Virus record (IMG/VR): IMGVR_UViG_3300027743_000055
Location: 1-40,041 of that record
DNA: 40,041 bases
Origin: a virus
Direction: 5' to 3' (one strand)
A program made the translations under genes and the position numbers. The notes beneath the pieces are model-generated. The model worked only from the letters and a program-made list of their open reading frames with translations, was not told the origin of the DNA and made no database searches. Of this stretch, positions 13,575-22,283 are shown one piece after another. Each line of letters begins with the position of its first letter. Positions within the stretch are counted from its first letter, which is position 1.

Positions 13575-13684
13575 CGGGATGGAAGTACTTGATGAAGTAC
13601 GATCCAGATGAATGGATATGCCATAGATGCTTCTCGATCCAATCCTTACCAGAGTTGAGGTTCCCTAGCGGCCGGCCTAATTAG
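13505..13684 (+). CDS. Small zinc-finger protein, 59 aa
   Basis: Two CxxC pairs, PCARCGEPLTGWKYL and EWICHRCFSIQ, about 30 residues apart, form a likely zinc ribbon of the kind seen in tiny phage accessory proteins. ATG 13505 is chosen; TTG 13499 is possible. The first third overlaps 13368-13574. The stop is followed within a few bases by the aggag ribosome site of the next gene, so these are part of one transcript. Confidence 0.55.
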   Translation: MRTETDRDPNEFSGPCARCGEPLTGWKYLMKYDPDEWICHRCFSIQSLPELRFPSGRPN

Positions 13685-13694
13685 GAGATACAGA

Positions 13695-13895
13695 ATGTCA
13701 AAAGAGATCAAGGTACACGTCGAAGCCGTGAACCCGCAAGCCGATAACTTCGGGGATACGAACATCATCATCCCGGAAGCCGATCCCGATCGTTCGGAGT
13801 TTCTGATGCAATGCCGGAACTTCTTCATAGCCGCAGATAGGCAGGAAGACGCCGACAAGTTCTACCAGGCGGCAAAGCAGACGCCAAGCACATAA
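13695..13895 (+). CDS. Hypothetical small protein, 66 aa
   Basis: A clear ribosome site (aggag, 13684-13688) precedes ATG 13695. The N-terminal part is beta-like (EIKVHVEAVNPQADNFGDTN) and the rest is helical (FFIAADRQEDADKFYQAAKQ). The gene is not recognised. Its stop meets the stop of the leftward mini-gene 13896-14054 tail to tail. Confidence 0.6.
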   Translation: MSKEIKVHVEAVNPQADNFGDTNIIIPEADPDRSEFLMQCRNFFIAADRQEDADKFYQAAKQTPST

Positions 13896-14054
13896 TCAAG
13901 AGCAATGCGTCTCGACCCAGGCAACGACAACTCTGACCTCTTCTTTGAATTCAGCCAGTTCCTTTAGAGTGAAGGAATTGTCAGTCGCAAAGGCGTGACC
14001 CCAGAAGCTGATCTTATCGATCACTTCCTCTTTGGTTAACGTCGCAGTGGACAT
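13896..14054 (-). CDS. Small acidic helical protein, 52 aa
   Basis: The leftward frame starts at ATG 14054 and reads MSTATLTKEEVIDKISFWGH, then FTLKELAEFKEEVRVVVAWV, ending ETHCS. The composition and length are those of a real small protein, and no rightward frame occupies this strip. Its start lies 8 bases from the rightward ATG 14062, so the two diverge from a tiny shared control region. No family is recognised. Confidence 0.5.
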   Translation of the reverse strand: MSTATLTKEEVIDKISFWGHAFATDNSFTLKELAEFKEEVRVVVAWVETHCS

Positions 14055-14061
14055 GACCTAT

Positions 14062-14292
14062 ATGAATACACCATTAACCCGCACCGCAGTCAGCGACAAG
14101 AACCTGAACAGCAAGCCCTGCCATTGCGAAGCGTGCAGCGCACCGAAGTCTACCGCGGCAAAGAAGAAAGTGCAGAAAGTGATGGGCGAGTTCAAAGAGG
14201 GCGACCTGAAGTCCTCGAGCGGAGAAAAAGTCACGCGCCGGCCCCAAGCAGTTGCGATTGCTTTATCGGAAGCGCGGCGAGGGAAGAAGTAA
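14062..14292 (+). CDS. DUF6496-like small basic protein, 76 aa
   Basis: The second half, KVMGEFKEGDLKSSSGEKVT then RPQAVAIALSEARRGKK, is the signature of the DUF6496 family: a Gly/Ser-rich turn, then the Q-A-x-A-I-A-L-S-E-A helix. Family members are small bacterial and phage proteins without known function. The N-terminal part carries CHCEAC, a possible metal site. ATG 14062 is preferred over upstream alternatives. The stop overlaps the next ATG (TAATG). Confidence 0.7.
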   Translation: MNTPLTRTAVSDKNLNSKPCHCEACSAPKSTAAKKKVQKVMGEFKEGDLKSSSGEKVTRRPQAVAIALSEARRGKK

Positions 14293-14390
14293 TGCCTGAT
14301 CTCATAGTGCTACTGCTCATGCTGGCGGTGTACATCGCCTACCTGATATTCGGCGGCTACGTGCATCATCGCCGCAAGACAAAGGGGTAA
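14292..14390 (+). CDS. Tiny single-pass membrane protein, 32 aa
   Basis: MPDLIVLLLMLAVYIAYLIF is almost entirely membrane span and is followed by GGYVHHRRKTKG, a positively charged cytoplasmic tail. Start coupling (TAATG) to the DUF6496-like gene and the next membrane gene 4 bases on support it as real. Pairs of tiny membrane proteins in phages are often holins or superinfection-exclusion factors; nothing here decides between them. Confidence 0.6.
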   Translation: MPDLIVLLLMLAVYIAYLIFGGYVHHRRKTKG

Positions 14391-14393
14391 ACA

Positions 14394-14579
14394 ATGGACC
14401 TGATTCAACTGCTCGTCGTGCTAATCGTAGTTGGCGTCGTACTGTGGCTCTTGAACACTTACGTTCCTATGCAACCGCCGATCAAGACCATCATCAACGT
14501 CGTCGTCGTCTTGGTCTTGTGCTTGTGGCTGTTGCAGGCGTTCGGCATCACCAGTATGCGTGTAGGGCCGCGGCCTTAG
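14394..14579 (+). CDS. Two-span membrane protein of the Thivi_2564-like type, 61 aa
   Basis: Two membrane spans, LIQLLVVLIVVGVVLWLLNT and TIINVVVVLVLCLWLLQAFG, flank the short loop YVPMQPPIK. This is the layout of a small conserved bacterial membrane family named after Thivi_2564, also found in phages. The function is not established. In a phage lacking other clear lysis genes it is the best class-II-holin-shaped candidate, which is inference from topology. Confidence 0.65.
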   Translation: MDLIQLLVVLIVVGVVLWLLNTYVPMQPPIKTIINVVVVLVLCLWLLQAFGITSMRVGPRP

Positions 14580-14770
14580 TCCCTGAATACATCGTCGCCA
14601 AGATCCATAAATGCCTGACGCATCAAATCGCACTGGCCTTCCGTCTCGGTCCTGATTTTAATGGCAACCTTTACAGCTTCGGGAATAGTCGGGTTATCAG
14701 CCCATTCGGTGGACCTGCTCATCCCGTAATACAGTACCGCCATAAGAGCGATCAACTGATCTTCTTTCAT
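14576..14770 (-). CDS. Hypothetical leftward protein, 64 aa
   Basis: The sequence MKEDQLIALMAVLYYGMSRS then AVKVAIKIRTETEGQCDLMR reads as a small helical protein. It lies opposite no other gene and ends tail to tail with the membrane gene 14394-14579. No motif is recognised. Bases 14771-14851 hold no gene. Confidence 0.5.
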   Translation of the reverse strand: MKEDQLIALMAVLYYGMSRSTEWADNPTIPEAVKVAIKIRTETEGQCDLMRQAFMDLGDDVFRD

Positions 14771-14851
14771 CCCTATAGCCTGACATGAGATAGGGCCAAA
14801 GCGACCGCAGAATCATACAAAACACCACCACCGTAGAGACGAACTGAATGA

Positions 14852-15109
14852 ATGGCAACGCTCAGGTTTATCACGCTCGGGCGTCTGAAATCCATGCTGG
14901 CGAAGCAGCAGAAGTCGATGCTCTTCGGGGCCATGCTGGTGGAGTGGCAGTGCGGCAAGTGCAACTGGCTGGAGTTCCTGGACATCGAGAACGGAACCGA
15001 CTACCAGCAGCTCGAAGACGCGATCTGCAACCAGCACAACACCATCAAGCCGCAGTGTCCATTTGAACCCAACCGCATCTGGTTAACCTTCAGACCCGCA
15101 GAAGTATAA
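14852..15109 (+). CDS. Hypothetical protein upstream of the portal, 85 aa
   Basis: It contains LVEWQCGKCNWLEFLDIENG, with a single CxxC, and later ICNQHNTIKPQCPFEPNRIW with two more Cys and a His, so a zinc-binding fold is likely. It starts at ATG 14852 and ends 4 bases before the portal gene. Its position suggests it belongs to the virion operon, but no homologous role is recognised. Confidence 0.6.
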   Translation: MATLRFITLGRLKSMLAKQQKSMLFGAMLVEWQCGKCNWLEFLDIENGTDYQQLEDAICNQHNTIKPQCPFEPNRIWLTFRPAEV

Positions 15110-15113
15110 CTCT

Positions 15114-17219
15114 ATGGCAACTTACGCAAGCGCCACAGCCGACAGCGTAACCAGGAAAGCTGTACCTAAGAAGGACGAAGAAGACTACCTGGCGGAAGCG
15201 AACAGCCGGTTCCAGCTATGCGTGGATTCGGAATCGACAGTGCGCCGTGAGATGTTAAGCGATTTGTCCTTTTACGATGGAGAGCAATGGGAAGCCAATA
15301 TCAAGTCCAGTAGGCAACTTGACCACAGGCCTTGCTTAACGATCAACCGCTTACCGGGACTGGTACATCAGGTAAGCAACACCATCCGCCAGCAGAAGCC
15401 CAGCCCGAAGGTATCGCCGGTCGATGAGACGGGAGATGTTAAGACCGCGGATATCTTCAAGGGACTCATCCGGCATATCGAGAGACAGAGTAAGGCCGAC
15501 ACCGTCCGGAGCTACGCTTCCATCTACGCCATCATTGCCGGCCGCGGCTTCTACCGCATCACCACACGCTACATTGATGACCTGAGTTTCGATCAAGAAA
15601 TCTACATCACCAGGATCAAAAACCCATTCACTGTCTATTTCGATCCTGGCGCCCAAGAACCGGACTACTCGGACGCGCAGTACTGCTTTGTAGTGACAGA
15701 TCTGACGGACGATCAGTTCGAGTCACGCTTCCCCGGCAAGCCTCTCTCGAGCGCTGAGAACTTCCGGTCCAACGGCGACGGACTGCCCATGTGGAGATGG
15801 GAAGGCGGCGTACGAATCGCGGAGTACTTCAGCCGGCATATCGAGGAGAAGACAGTGTGCCTGCTGGAAGACGGCTCGACCATGTACCTCGAGGACGTAC
15901 CCTCGGGGGCGCAGGTGATACGACGGCGTCAGACAGAGAAAGTAGTCGTGAAGTGGTGCATCATCGACGGGGCGCAGATCTTAGAAGAGAAGCCGTGGGC
16001 GGGGAAGTACATCCCGGTTATCCCGGTATTGGGCGAAGAGTACGACATTGACGGCAAGACACAACTTCTGGGGATGGTGCGCAACGCCAAAGACCCGCAG
16101 AGGATGCTCAACTACTGGGAATCCTGCAAGACGGAGACGATCGCGCTGGCGCCACGCGCACCGTACTTAGTAGCCGAAGGACAGACGGAGAATCATGAAG
16201 GCGAATGGGCGCAGGCCAACACCCGGAACTATCCCTACCTCGTCTATAAGCCCAGAGCGGTAGGCCAGGAGCTTGTACCTCCGCCGCATAGGGAAGTGTA
16301 CGAGCCGCCGATCCAGGCGATCAGCCTCGCGCAGGCGCAAGCGGTAGACCACCTGAAAAGCACCACAGGCGTATACGACGCCAGCTTAGGCAACCGATCC
16401 AACGAGACAACCGGCGTAGCGATACAAGCACGGCAGATGCAGGGCGACACCGGCAACTACCATTTCATCGACAACTTGGGAACCTCGATCACACATGAGG
16501 CCAGAATCCTGGTCGATCTAATCCCGAAGATCTACGACAGGCCCGGAAGAGTAGCACGCATCATTGGCGAGGACGGTAGCGAACGGCAGGTCACATTGAA
16601 CCAGGAGTTCGACGACGGTGGACAGGCCGGCATTTACGATCTGAACGCCGGCCGCTACGACGTGGTTGCCGATATCGGGCCCAGCTTTGCGACACGCAAG
16701 GAAGAGAGCGTACAAGGCATGCTCGGCTTCGCGCAGGTTGCGCCCGAATTGGTTCCCAGATACGCAGACCTATTAGTCCAAGGGCAGGACTGGCCGCTTG
16801 CCGATGAGATAGCCGATCGCGTCCGTCCTCCGGACATACCGCCGAAGAACCAGACGCCATTACCGCCGCAAGCGCAGGCCGCTATCAGCCAACTCAATCA
16901 GCAGAACCAGCAATTGCAGCAGGCATTAGCCGAAGCGACGGATATGCTGAAGACCCAGAAGTTGCAGTTGGACGTGCAGGAAAGAATGCAACTGAGAGAC
17001 CTGGAAGCGAAGGCGCAACTGGCTCAGATGAAGATCGAGAGCGACGTGATGCGGGATGCCGGCAAGATACGGTCGGACTTAACGCAAACCGATCAGAAGA
17101 TCGACAGCCAGGAATCGATAGCGCAGTTGAACGCTGAAACGAAGGTAACGACGGAAGAGATGAAGTTGGCGGCTAAGGCGAAGGAACGTCCTCCTCTCGA
17201 CTCATTCTTCGAAGACTAG
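15114..17219 (+). CDS. Portal protein, P22 gp1-like, 701 aa
   Basis: The P22-type portal layout is clear: an N-terminal segment with YLAEANSRFQLCVDSESTVR and DLSFYDGEQW, then the core LTINRLPGLVHQVSNTIRQQ, the crown/wing region, and LLGMVRNAKDPQRMLNYWES. A long Gln-rich coiled-coil C-terminus follows (AISQLNQQNQQLQQALAEAT to the end), equivalent to the barrel helix. Length near 700 matches P22 gp1. It forms the dodecameric ring through which TerL pumps DNA and to which the gp4-like adaptor binds. It directly follows 14852-15109 and abuts 17221-19278. Confidence 0.9.
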   Translation: MATYASATADSVTRKAVPKKDEEDYLAEANSRFQLCVDSESTVRREMLSDLSFYDGEQWEANIKSSRQLDHRPCLTINRLPGLVHQVSNTIRQQKPSPKVSPVDETGDVKTADIFKGLIRHIERQSKADTVRSYASIYAIIAGRGFYRITTRYIDDLSFDQEIYITRIKNPFTVYFDPGAQEPDYSDAQYCFVVTDLTDDQFESRFPGKPLSSAENFRSNGDGLPMWRWEGGVRIAEYFSRHIEEKTVCLLEDGSTMYLEDVPSGAQVIRRRQTEKVVVKWCIIDGAQILEEKPWAGKYIPVIPVLGEEYDIDGKTQLLGMVRNAKDPQRMLNYWESCKTETIALAPRAPYLVAEGQTENHEGEWAQANTRNYPYLVYKPRAVGQELVPPPHREVYEPPIQAISLAQAQAVDHLKSTTGVYDASLGNRSNETTGVAIQARQMQGDTGNYHFIDNLGTSITHEARILVDLIPKIYDRPGRVARIIGEDGSERQVTLNQEFDDGGQAGIYDLNAGRYDVVADIGPSFATRKEESVQGMLGFAQVAPELVPRYADLLVQGQDWPLADEIADRVRPPDIPPKNQTPLPPQAQAAISQLNQQNQQLQQALAEATDMLKTQKLQLDVQERMQLRDLEAKAQLAQMKIESDVMRDAGKIRSDLTQTDQKIDSQESIAQLNAETKVTTEEMKLAAKAKERPPLDSFFED

Positions 17220-17220
17220 A

Positions 17221-19278
17221 ATGCCTTCGTTCAATGTGGGCAAGGCCCTCGGTGCAGGGTACACGCCTGACGAGATTCTCGCCTTCTTGGCGACAATGCC
17301 AGCTCCTACAGGAGGTCTGTCTGACGAAGCGCTGATCGAACGGCAACTCGGCGGGAAGCCGATGCTCCCGGTCGAGTACCTGCCGCAACTCCCTCCTCCT
17401 GCGTTACCGGAGGGATTAAGAAGCACACCACAGACACTCGGTCGTAACCCACGTACAGGGCTACCGATGACTGAGGGATATATCCCTCTTCTCGACGATC
17501 CGATTGAAGGACTGACGCAAACAGCGGGCGGCTGGGATGCGGCCCATCGAGCTGAAACCAGAGGGCAACGCGCAGGCGCATTATCAGAGATGGTTCGCGG
17601 AGGGATGCGAACCTTAACACCGCTTCTACCCGCAGCCTTCCTAAGTGCGCCTATTAACACGCTGGCAGGGCTGGCGATGGGTTCGGTAACCGGGATGGGT
17701 ACGGAAGAGTACCTGAGAAGGCGCGGCGTCGATCCCGGCTATGCGGCGTTAGGTGGGGATGTTGCGGGATTCGCCGCGGGTGGCCTTGCAGCCGAAGCTC
17801 CCTGGCAGACGCTACCGGACTTGATGCGTGCGCCACGCGCTGTCGGGCAACGGGGCGCTATCGAGGTATCGCCCAGTACAGGCTGGACTTCGACACTACG
17901 AGATCTGGTCGAAGCCAAAGCACCGGAACGGATACAGCCGCAGCAGTTGGCAGGGATTGCCGCGCAGGCTTCTCCGGAAGAAGTCCGTTGGACAAATCTT
18001 GGTGAACTGGTGCAGGCGGGCAAGGGGCCAATGCAGAAGGGAGAAGTTCTCAGCAATATAGTTCAGCCTGAGATCCAGGAGGTCTTGCGGACACCACCCG
18101 ATACCAAGTACAGCCAGTGGACTTTGCCGGGAGGCGATGTGGGCTCGCGCGAGTTGCTGTTGACGGTTCCAAATAAACAGAAGCTTCTTCTTGAGCAACA
18201 GCTCAAGGCTGCTCAGTCAGAAATGTGGGAAGCCTCGCACGCATATACGCAACTCAACCGTAAGACCCAAGCACTGCCGATATATGAACGTGCGAAGTTT
18301 CATCCTGAACTAGAACGGTTAGCGGCTGCCGAAGAAGCCGCTCACACAAAACTTAGAACTCTGCGCCATCATCCAACATTTCAAGCAGAGCCCGGATTTC
18401 AAAGTGGCCACTGGGATGAGCCGAATGTGCTAGCGCACACCCGCTTCACCGGACGAGAGACACCGCAAGGCGAATCCGTTCTGTTCCTTGAAGAACTGCA
18501 ATCCGACTGGCATCAGGCAGGGCGGGAGAAGGGCTATCACCGTAAGGTTGATCCGGCACAGATCACCATGAAGCGCATTGGAGATGGCGACAGGGCGTAC
18601 TGGGAGAGCTTCGATGACAAAGGCGACTTGATCACCCGGCATCCAGGCAGAATGACTCAGGAGCAGGCTATGCAGGACGCGCAGATAGCCGCGGATCTTC
18701 CCGGTGGCAAACCACCAGATGCCCCGTTCGCCAAGGACTGGCAAGAGTTGCTCATGAAGCGCATGCTGCGCGAAGCAGTCGATAAGAACTACGACAAACT
18801 GGCGTGGACAACCGGCGAGCAGCAAGCGGCACGGTACAACTTGGCGAAACAGGTTGACAGTATCCGCTATTCCAAAGAAGAGGGACGCCTATGGGCTGAC
18901 AAGGACGGTGACACCGTATTTGACAAGTCTGATGTCAGCCCTGACAAACTAGCGGAATACATTGGAAGAGATAAAGCCAAACAACTGATAGAGCGTCCGA
19001 TAGACCCCCACACATATGATCGGCAAACTCTTGCCGGAGAAGACTTGGCGATGGGTGGCGAAGGCATGAAGGGCTTCTATGACAAGATCCTTCCGGACTT
19101 CGCCCGCAAGTATGGAAAGAAGTTCGGCTCTAAGGTGTCGCAGAGCGAGATTGTGTTACCGGGAGGGCAGGCCGCTACTGTTCACTCGATGGACATAACT
19201 CCGGGTATGCGTACAGCGATCAAGGAGGGGCAACCGATGTTCGGAACCGCAACTCCAGCGCCACGCAAGAAGAAGTAG
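17221..19278 (+). CDS. Large virion or polyvalent-type protein, 685 aa
   Basis: An N-terminal region with proline turns and a glycine/alanine membrane-like helix pair (TPLLPAAFLSAPINTLAGLA, then GGDVAGFAAGGLAAEA) resembles membrane-active ejection proteins. The C-terminal half is the mosaic domain common in phage polyvalent and DNA-injection proteins: VLFLEELQSDWHQAGREKGY, PFAKDWQELLMKRMLREAVD, LAWTTGEQQAARYNLAKQVD, FYDKILPDFARKYGKKFGSK, and a final MDITPGMRTAIKEGQPMFG. It probably travels in the particle and enters the host, but no enzymatic activity can be claimed. It sits between portal and scaffold, an unusual place for a protein of this size. Confidence 0.7.
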   Translation: MPSFNVGKALGAGYTPDEILAFLATMPAPTGGLSDEALIERQLGGKPMLPVEYLPQLPPPALPEGLRSTPQTLGRNPRTGLPMTEGYIPLLDDPIEGLTQTAGGWDAAHRAETRGQRAGALSEMVRGGMRTLTPLLPAAFLSAPINTLAGLAMGSVTGMGTEEYLRRRGVDPGYAALGGDVAGFAAGGLAAEAPWQTLPDLMRAPRAVGQRGAIEVSPSTGWTSTLRDLVEAKAPERIQPQQLAGIAAQASPEEVRWTNLGELVQAGKGPMQKGEVLSNIVQPEIQEVLRTPPDTKYSQWTLPGGDVGSRELLLTVPNKQKLLLEQQLKAAQSEMWEASHAYTQLNRKTQALPIYERAKFHPELERLAAAEEAAHTKLRTLRHHPTFQAEPGFQSGHWDEPNVLAHTRFTGRETPQGESVLFLEELQSDWHQAGREKGYHRKVDPAQITMKRIGDGDRAYWESFDDKGDLITRHPGRMTQEQAMQDAQIAADLPGGKPPDAPFAKDWQELLMKRMLREAVDKNYDKLAWTTGEQQAARYNLAKQVDSIRYSKEEGRLWADKDGDTVFDKSDVSPDKLAEYIGRDKAKQLIERPIDPHTYDRQTLAGEDLAMGGEGMKGFYDKILPDFARKYGKKFGSKVSQSEIVLPGGQAATVHSMDITPGMRTAIKEGQPMFGTATPAPRKKK

Positions 19279-19281
19279 CTT

Positions 19282-19503
19282 TCAACGTTTCACCCAACGC
19301 ATAGAAGGATTCTCCCGCTTAAACAGATCCGTATCCGCAATCCTGCGCACCGCCCGATGGCAGGAGCAGCGAGGACACCGTACAGCCTTCCCGGCCTTAT
19401 TAATCGCGCCCAGCAGCGCAGACGCAGCCAGCTCCTCGGACCAGGCCACGCGACAGCGGCCGCACCAACATTCAGAAATTGAGGTTTGAACCACAGATGG
19501 CAC
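19282..19503 (-). CDS. Small zinc-finger protein on the opposite strand, 73 aa
   Basis: It has ECWCGRCRVAWSEELAA and then AVRCPRCSCHRAVRRIAD, giving a four-cysteine zinc ribbon in a basic protein. It occupies the gap between the 685-aa gene and the scaffold and overlaps the scaffold start by 7 bases. It resembles the other leftward zinc-ribbon mini-gene (9720-9953) in type, not in sequence. It is likely DNA or RNA binding; the role is unknown. Confidence 0.55.
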   Translation of the reverse strand: MPSVVQTSISECWCGRCRVAWSEELAASALLGAINKAGKAVRCPRCSCHRAVRRIADTDLFKRENPSMRWVKR

Positions 19504-20357
19504 TAATAGTTAGTAGCACAACCGATACACAGGAACAGGTCAACGAAGCCGCCGGCGTCGAGACTGTCGAAGTCGAGGAGCAGCCGCAGGAACAAGCCCA
19601 GCGCCCGCCGAAAGTTCCACCCGAACCAGCGGAGCCTGATGAAGACGGCGAAGAGCAACCGGACGATGAGCAACCGCCGGCCCCGAAGAAGACAGGCGGT
19701 TTCCAAAGGAAAATCGAGCGGCTCCAGCAGAAAGTCGCGGAACTCGAGATGGAGCGGCGGTATGCCGCCCTGCACCAACAGGCGCAACAGCCGCAACGGC
19801 CGGCGAACGCCGAACCCAAGCAGGAAGAGTTCGCAGACTACGAGACATACGATAACGCTCGAATCGAATACCGTGTCGCGCAGGCGCTCAATGCTCGCGA
19901 GAAGCAGCTGGAGCAGCAACGCGCACAACAGCGCGAGCAGGAACAAGTTCAAGGCTGGCACCAACGTGTTGGCCAATTCCGTACTGAAGTAGAAGACTTC
20001 GACGACGTTCTCGGGAACGTCGATCACATTGAAATTCCAAAGGCCCTACAGCAGGCGATTATCGAGGACGAACTGGGACCGAAGCTGGCTTACGAGTTGG
20101 CGCGGCAACCAGATCACTTCGAGAAGATCGCCAAACTCAGCCCCCTTGGCGCGATCAAAGCGTTGGGCGAATTCAAGGCGAGTCTAAACGCTCAAAAGGC
20201 CGCTCCTCCGCGGAAGCCCGTATCGCAAGCGCCGGAACCGATAAGGCCAATCGCCAACGGCGCAAACGGTACGGTCCACAAGTCGCTTGACCAACTTCCC
20301 TTAGCGGAATACATCAAGTTCCGGAACAAGCAGGAAGCCGCAAGGAGAAACCAGTAG
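19497..20357 (+). CDS. Capsid scaffolding protein, P22 gp8-like, 286 aa
   Basis: The protein is hydrophilic throughout. An acidic disordered N-terminus (VEVEEQPQEQAQ, EPAEPDEDGEEQPDDEQ) precedes a long coiled coil (RKIERLQQKVAELEMERR), Gln-rich helices (NAREKQLEQQRAQQREQEQ), and a basic C-terminal helix (YIKFRNKQEAARRNQ) like the coat-binding helix-turn-helix of P22 scaffold. Its position between portal and coat is canonical. ATG 19497 is taken as the start instead of 19479, which would add MRFEPQ. It directs procapsid assembly and leaves before or during packaging. Confidence 0.8.
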   Translation: MALIVSSTTDTQEQVNEAAGVETVEVEEQPQEQAQRPPKVPPEPAEPDEDGEEQPDDEQPPAPKKTGGFQRKIERLQQKVAELEMERRYAALHQQAQQPQRPANAEPKQEEFADYETYDNARIEYRVAQALNAREKQLEQQRAQQREQEQVQGWHQRVGQFRTEVEDFDDVLGNVDHIEIPKALQQAIIEDELGPKLAYELARQPDHFEKIAKLSPLGAIKALGEFKASLNAQKAAPPRKPVSQAPEPIRPIANGANGTVHKSLDQLPLAEYIKFRNKQEAARRNQ

Positions 20358-20444
20358 CAGCCGGCTGCGGGAGCGACCGTCGGGAAGACAGGCGCTCTTA
20401 CATAGCCGTAACGACTACCGCCGCGAGGGCGGGAGGAGAACCCC

Positions 20445-21656
20445 TTGGCTAACAATACGCTCTTAACCATTAGTATGATCACCCGCGAAGCTGCGCGCAT
20501 ACTGACCAACAACCTCTGCTTCACCAAGCAGATCACCAGGGAATACCAAGATCAATTTGCCCGCAGTGGCGCAAAGATCGGATCTGTTTTAAACATCAGA
20601 AAACCACCCAAGTACATTGGGCGTACAGGCCGTGTCTGCTCCGTTGAAGACGTCGTTGAGACGTCAGTACCTCTCGCCTTGACGACGCAGTACGGCGTGG
20701 ACCTATCGTTCAGTTCCGCTGAACTCGCGCTGTCCATTGACGACTTCAGCGATCGCATCCTGAAGCCCGCAGTCGCCGTTGTCGCGAATAAGATCGATTA
20801 CGAAATGATGGGCCTGTACACAACCGTGCCGAACGTCGTAGGAACGCCTGGAACCGTGCCCAATGCTCTCCTCACCTATCTCATGGCTGGCGTGGCTTTG
20901 GATGACAATATGGCTCCTCGGGACGATCAACGGAAAGTGGTGGTTAACCCGATCCAGCAGGCCACGATCGTCGACGCGCTGAAGGGCTTGTTCCAAAGCG
21001 CAGACCAGATCGAGCGACAGTATGAAAAGGGCCTCATGGGCATCACCGCAGGATTCAAGTGGTGCATGGACCAAAATGTGAGGACACACACCGCAGGCCC
21101 GTACGGTGGCGCTCCGATCGTTGCCGGCGGCTCGCAAGTCGGCAGCACGCTCAACGTATCGGGATTCACCGCAGCCGCAGCGCTCAGATTACGTAAAGGT
21201 GATCTCTTCACGATCACTGGCGTAAATGCAGTGAACGGCCAGAATAGGCAGAACCTTGGTTACCTGCGTACCTTCACGGTAACTGCGGACGTGAACTCAC
21301 TTGCCGACGGCACCGCGGCAATCCCGATCTATCCGCCTATCACGCCTACTGGCGCAGCGCAGACGGTTACCGCAAGTCCAGCCGGTGGCGCACCGCTGAC
21401 GATGACCTTCACCGCAAATCAGGTCACCAACCAAGCCCTCGCATTCCATCGCGATGCGTTCACCTATGCTACGGCCGACTTACCCCTACCCGATGGCGTG
21501 GACATGGCTTCCCGCGTCAGCGATTCGCAACTGGGAGTCTCGGTACGTATGATTCGCCAATACACGATTTGTGACGACTTGTGGCCCACACGCCTAGACG
21601 TTCTCTGGGGCGGAGCAGCCGTCTACCCAGAGTTGGCCTGTAGGATTATCAGCTAA
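20445..21656 (+). CDS. Major capsid (coat) protein, P22 gp5 family, 403 aa
   Basis: MANNTLLTISMITREAARIL then FTKQITREYQDQFARSGAKI and SVLNIRKPPKYIGRTG is the typical N-arm and spine start of the P22 coat family (HK97 fold). VEDVVETSVPLALTTQYGVD and FSSAELALSIDDFSDRILKP follow. A Thr/Ala-rich insertion at about residues 235-330 matches the place of the P22 I-domain. The end, SDSQLGVSVRMIRQYTICDD, is the conserved P-domain strand. The start is TTG 20445, supported by a strong gggaggag ribosome site ending 6 bases upstream. Bases 20358-20444 hold no gene. Confidence 0.92.
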   Translation: MANNTLLTISMITREAARILTNNLCFTKQITREYQDQFARSGAKIGSVLNIRKPPKYIGRTGRVCSVEDVVETSVPLALTTQYGVDLSFSSAELALSIDDFSDRILKPAVAVVANKIDYEMMGLYTTVPNVVGTPGTVPNALLTYLMAGVALDDNMAPRDDQRKVVVNPIQQATIVDALKGLFQSADQIERQYEKGLMGITAGFKWCMDQNVRTHTAGPYGGAPIVAGGSQVGSTLNVSGFTAAAALRLRKGDLFTITGVNAVNGQNRQNLGYLRTFTVTADVNSLADGTAAIPIYPPITPTGAAQTVTASPAGGAPLTMTFTANQVTNQALAFHRDAFTYATADLPLPDGVDMASRVSDSQLGVSVRMIRQYTICDDLWPTRLDVLWGGAAVYPELACRIIS

Positions 21657-21671
21657 AAGGATCTAACTACC

Positions 21672-22253
21672 ATGCAAGAATTCGACGGAACCTTACAACT
21701 CAATCCGACGGAATTCGCGTACAGCGGATCAGCCGGCCCGTTTCAGCTAAACACTTTCCCACGGTATGCGTTTCACGCTACCGAACCTACCCGTATCGTC
21801 GGCAGCAAGGAAGAATTCCAAGCTCTTGAACCAGAGGGCTGGAGCCTTCAGTACATCCACAAGGACTACCCCAAGATGAAGTTCTCGACCGAAGGCGAGA
21901 CCGTGGTAGTCAACAACCCCGAAGAAGAAGCGGCCCTGGTGGGAACCTGGAACGACACCCCGACAGACCCGGGAGCGCCGATCGACGCAGTTCGCGGAGG
22001 CTCCTTCACGCTCCAGCAGAAGGCGGAAGCGATACGCGACTCGAGGCGTCTCAGCCTCGATTACGTCGCTCTCAACCAGAACCTCGACTGCCACGCGGAC
22101 AACGCCCCCATGCGGGCCATCTCTCCTACTGACGTCCCTCGTCCGCAGATCAAGCCGACAGAGACGGAAGAGCAGAACCGCAAACGGCGCGACGAAGACG
22201 AGGCACGCCGCAAGCGGGAAGCCAAAGACGCCAAGAAGGAAGAGAACCGCTAG
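21672..22253 (+). CDS. Hypothetical virion-operon protein after the coat, 193 aa
   Basis: The first 130 residues look folded (FQLNTFPRYAFHATEPTRIV, LEPEGWSLQYIHKDYPKMKF); the last 50 are a highly charged helix (EEQNRKRRDEDEARRKREAK). Its place between coat and gp4-like adaptor and its acidic/basic tail suggest a head-decoration or head-completion role, but I do not recognise the family. An aaggat-type ribosome site precedes ATG 21672. Confidence 0.65.
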   Translation: MQEFDGTLQLNPTEFAYSGSAGPFQLNTFPRYAFHATEPTRIVGSKEEFQALEPEGWSLQYIHKDYPKMKFSTEGETVVVNNPEEEAALVGTWNDTPTDPGAPIDAVRGGSFTLQQKAEAIRDSRRLSLDYVALNQNLDCHADNAPMRAISPTDVPRPQIKPTETEEQNRKRRDEDEARRKREAKDAKKEENR

Positions 22254-22283
22254 ACCTAACCGATTAGCACGCGAAGGAGGAAC

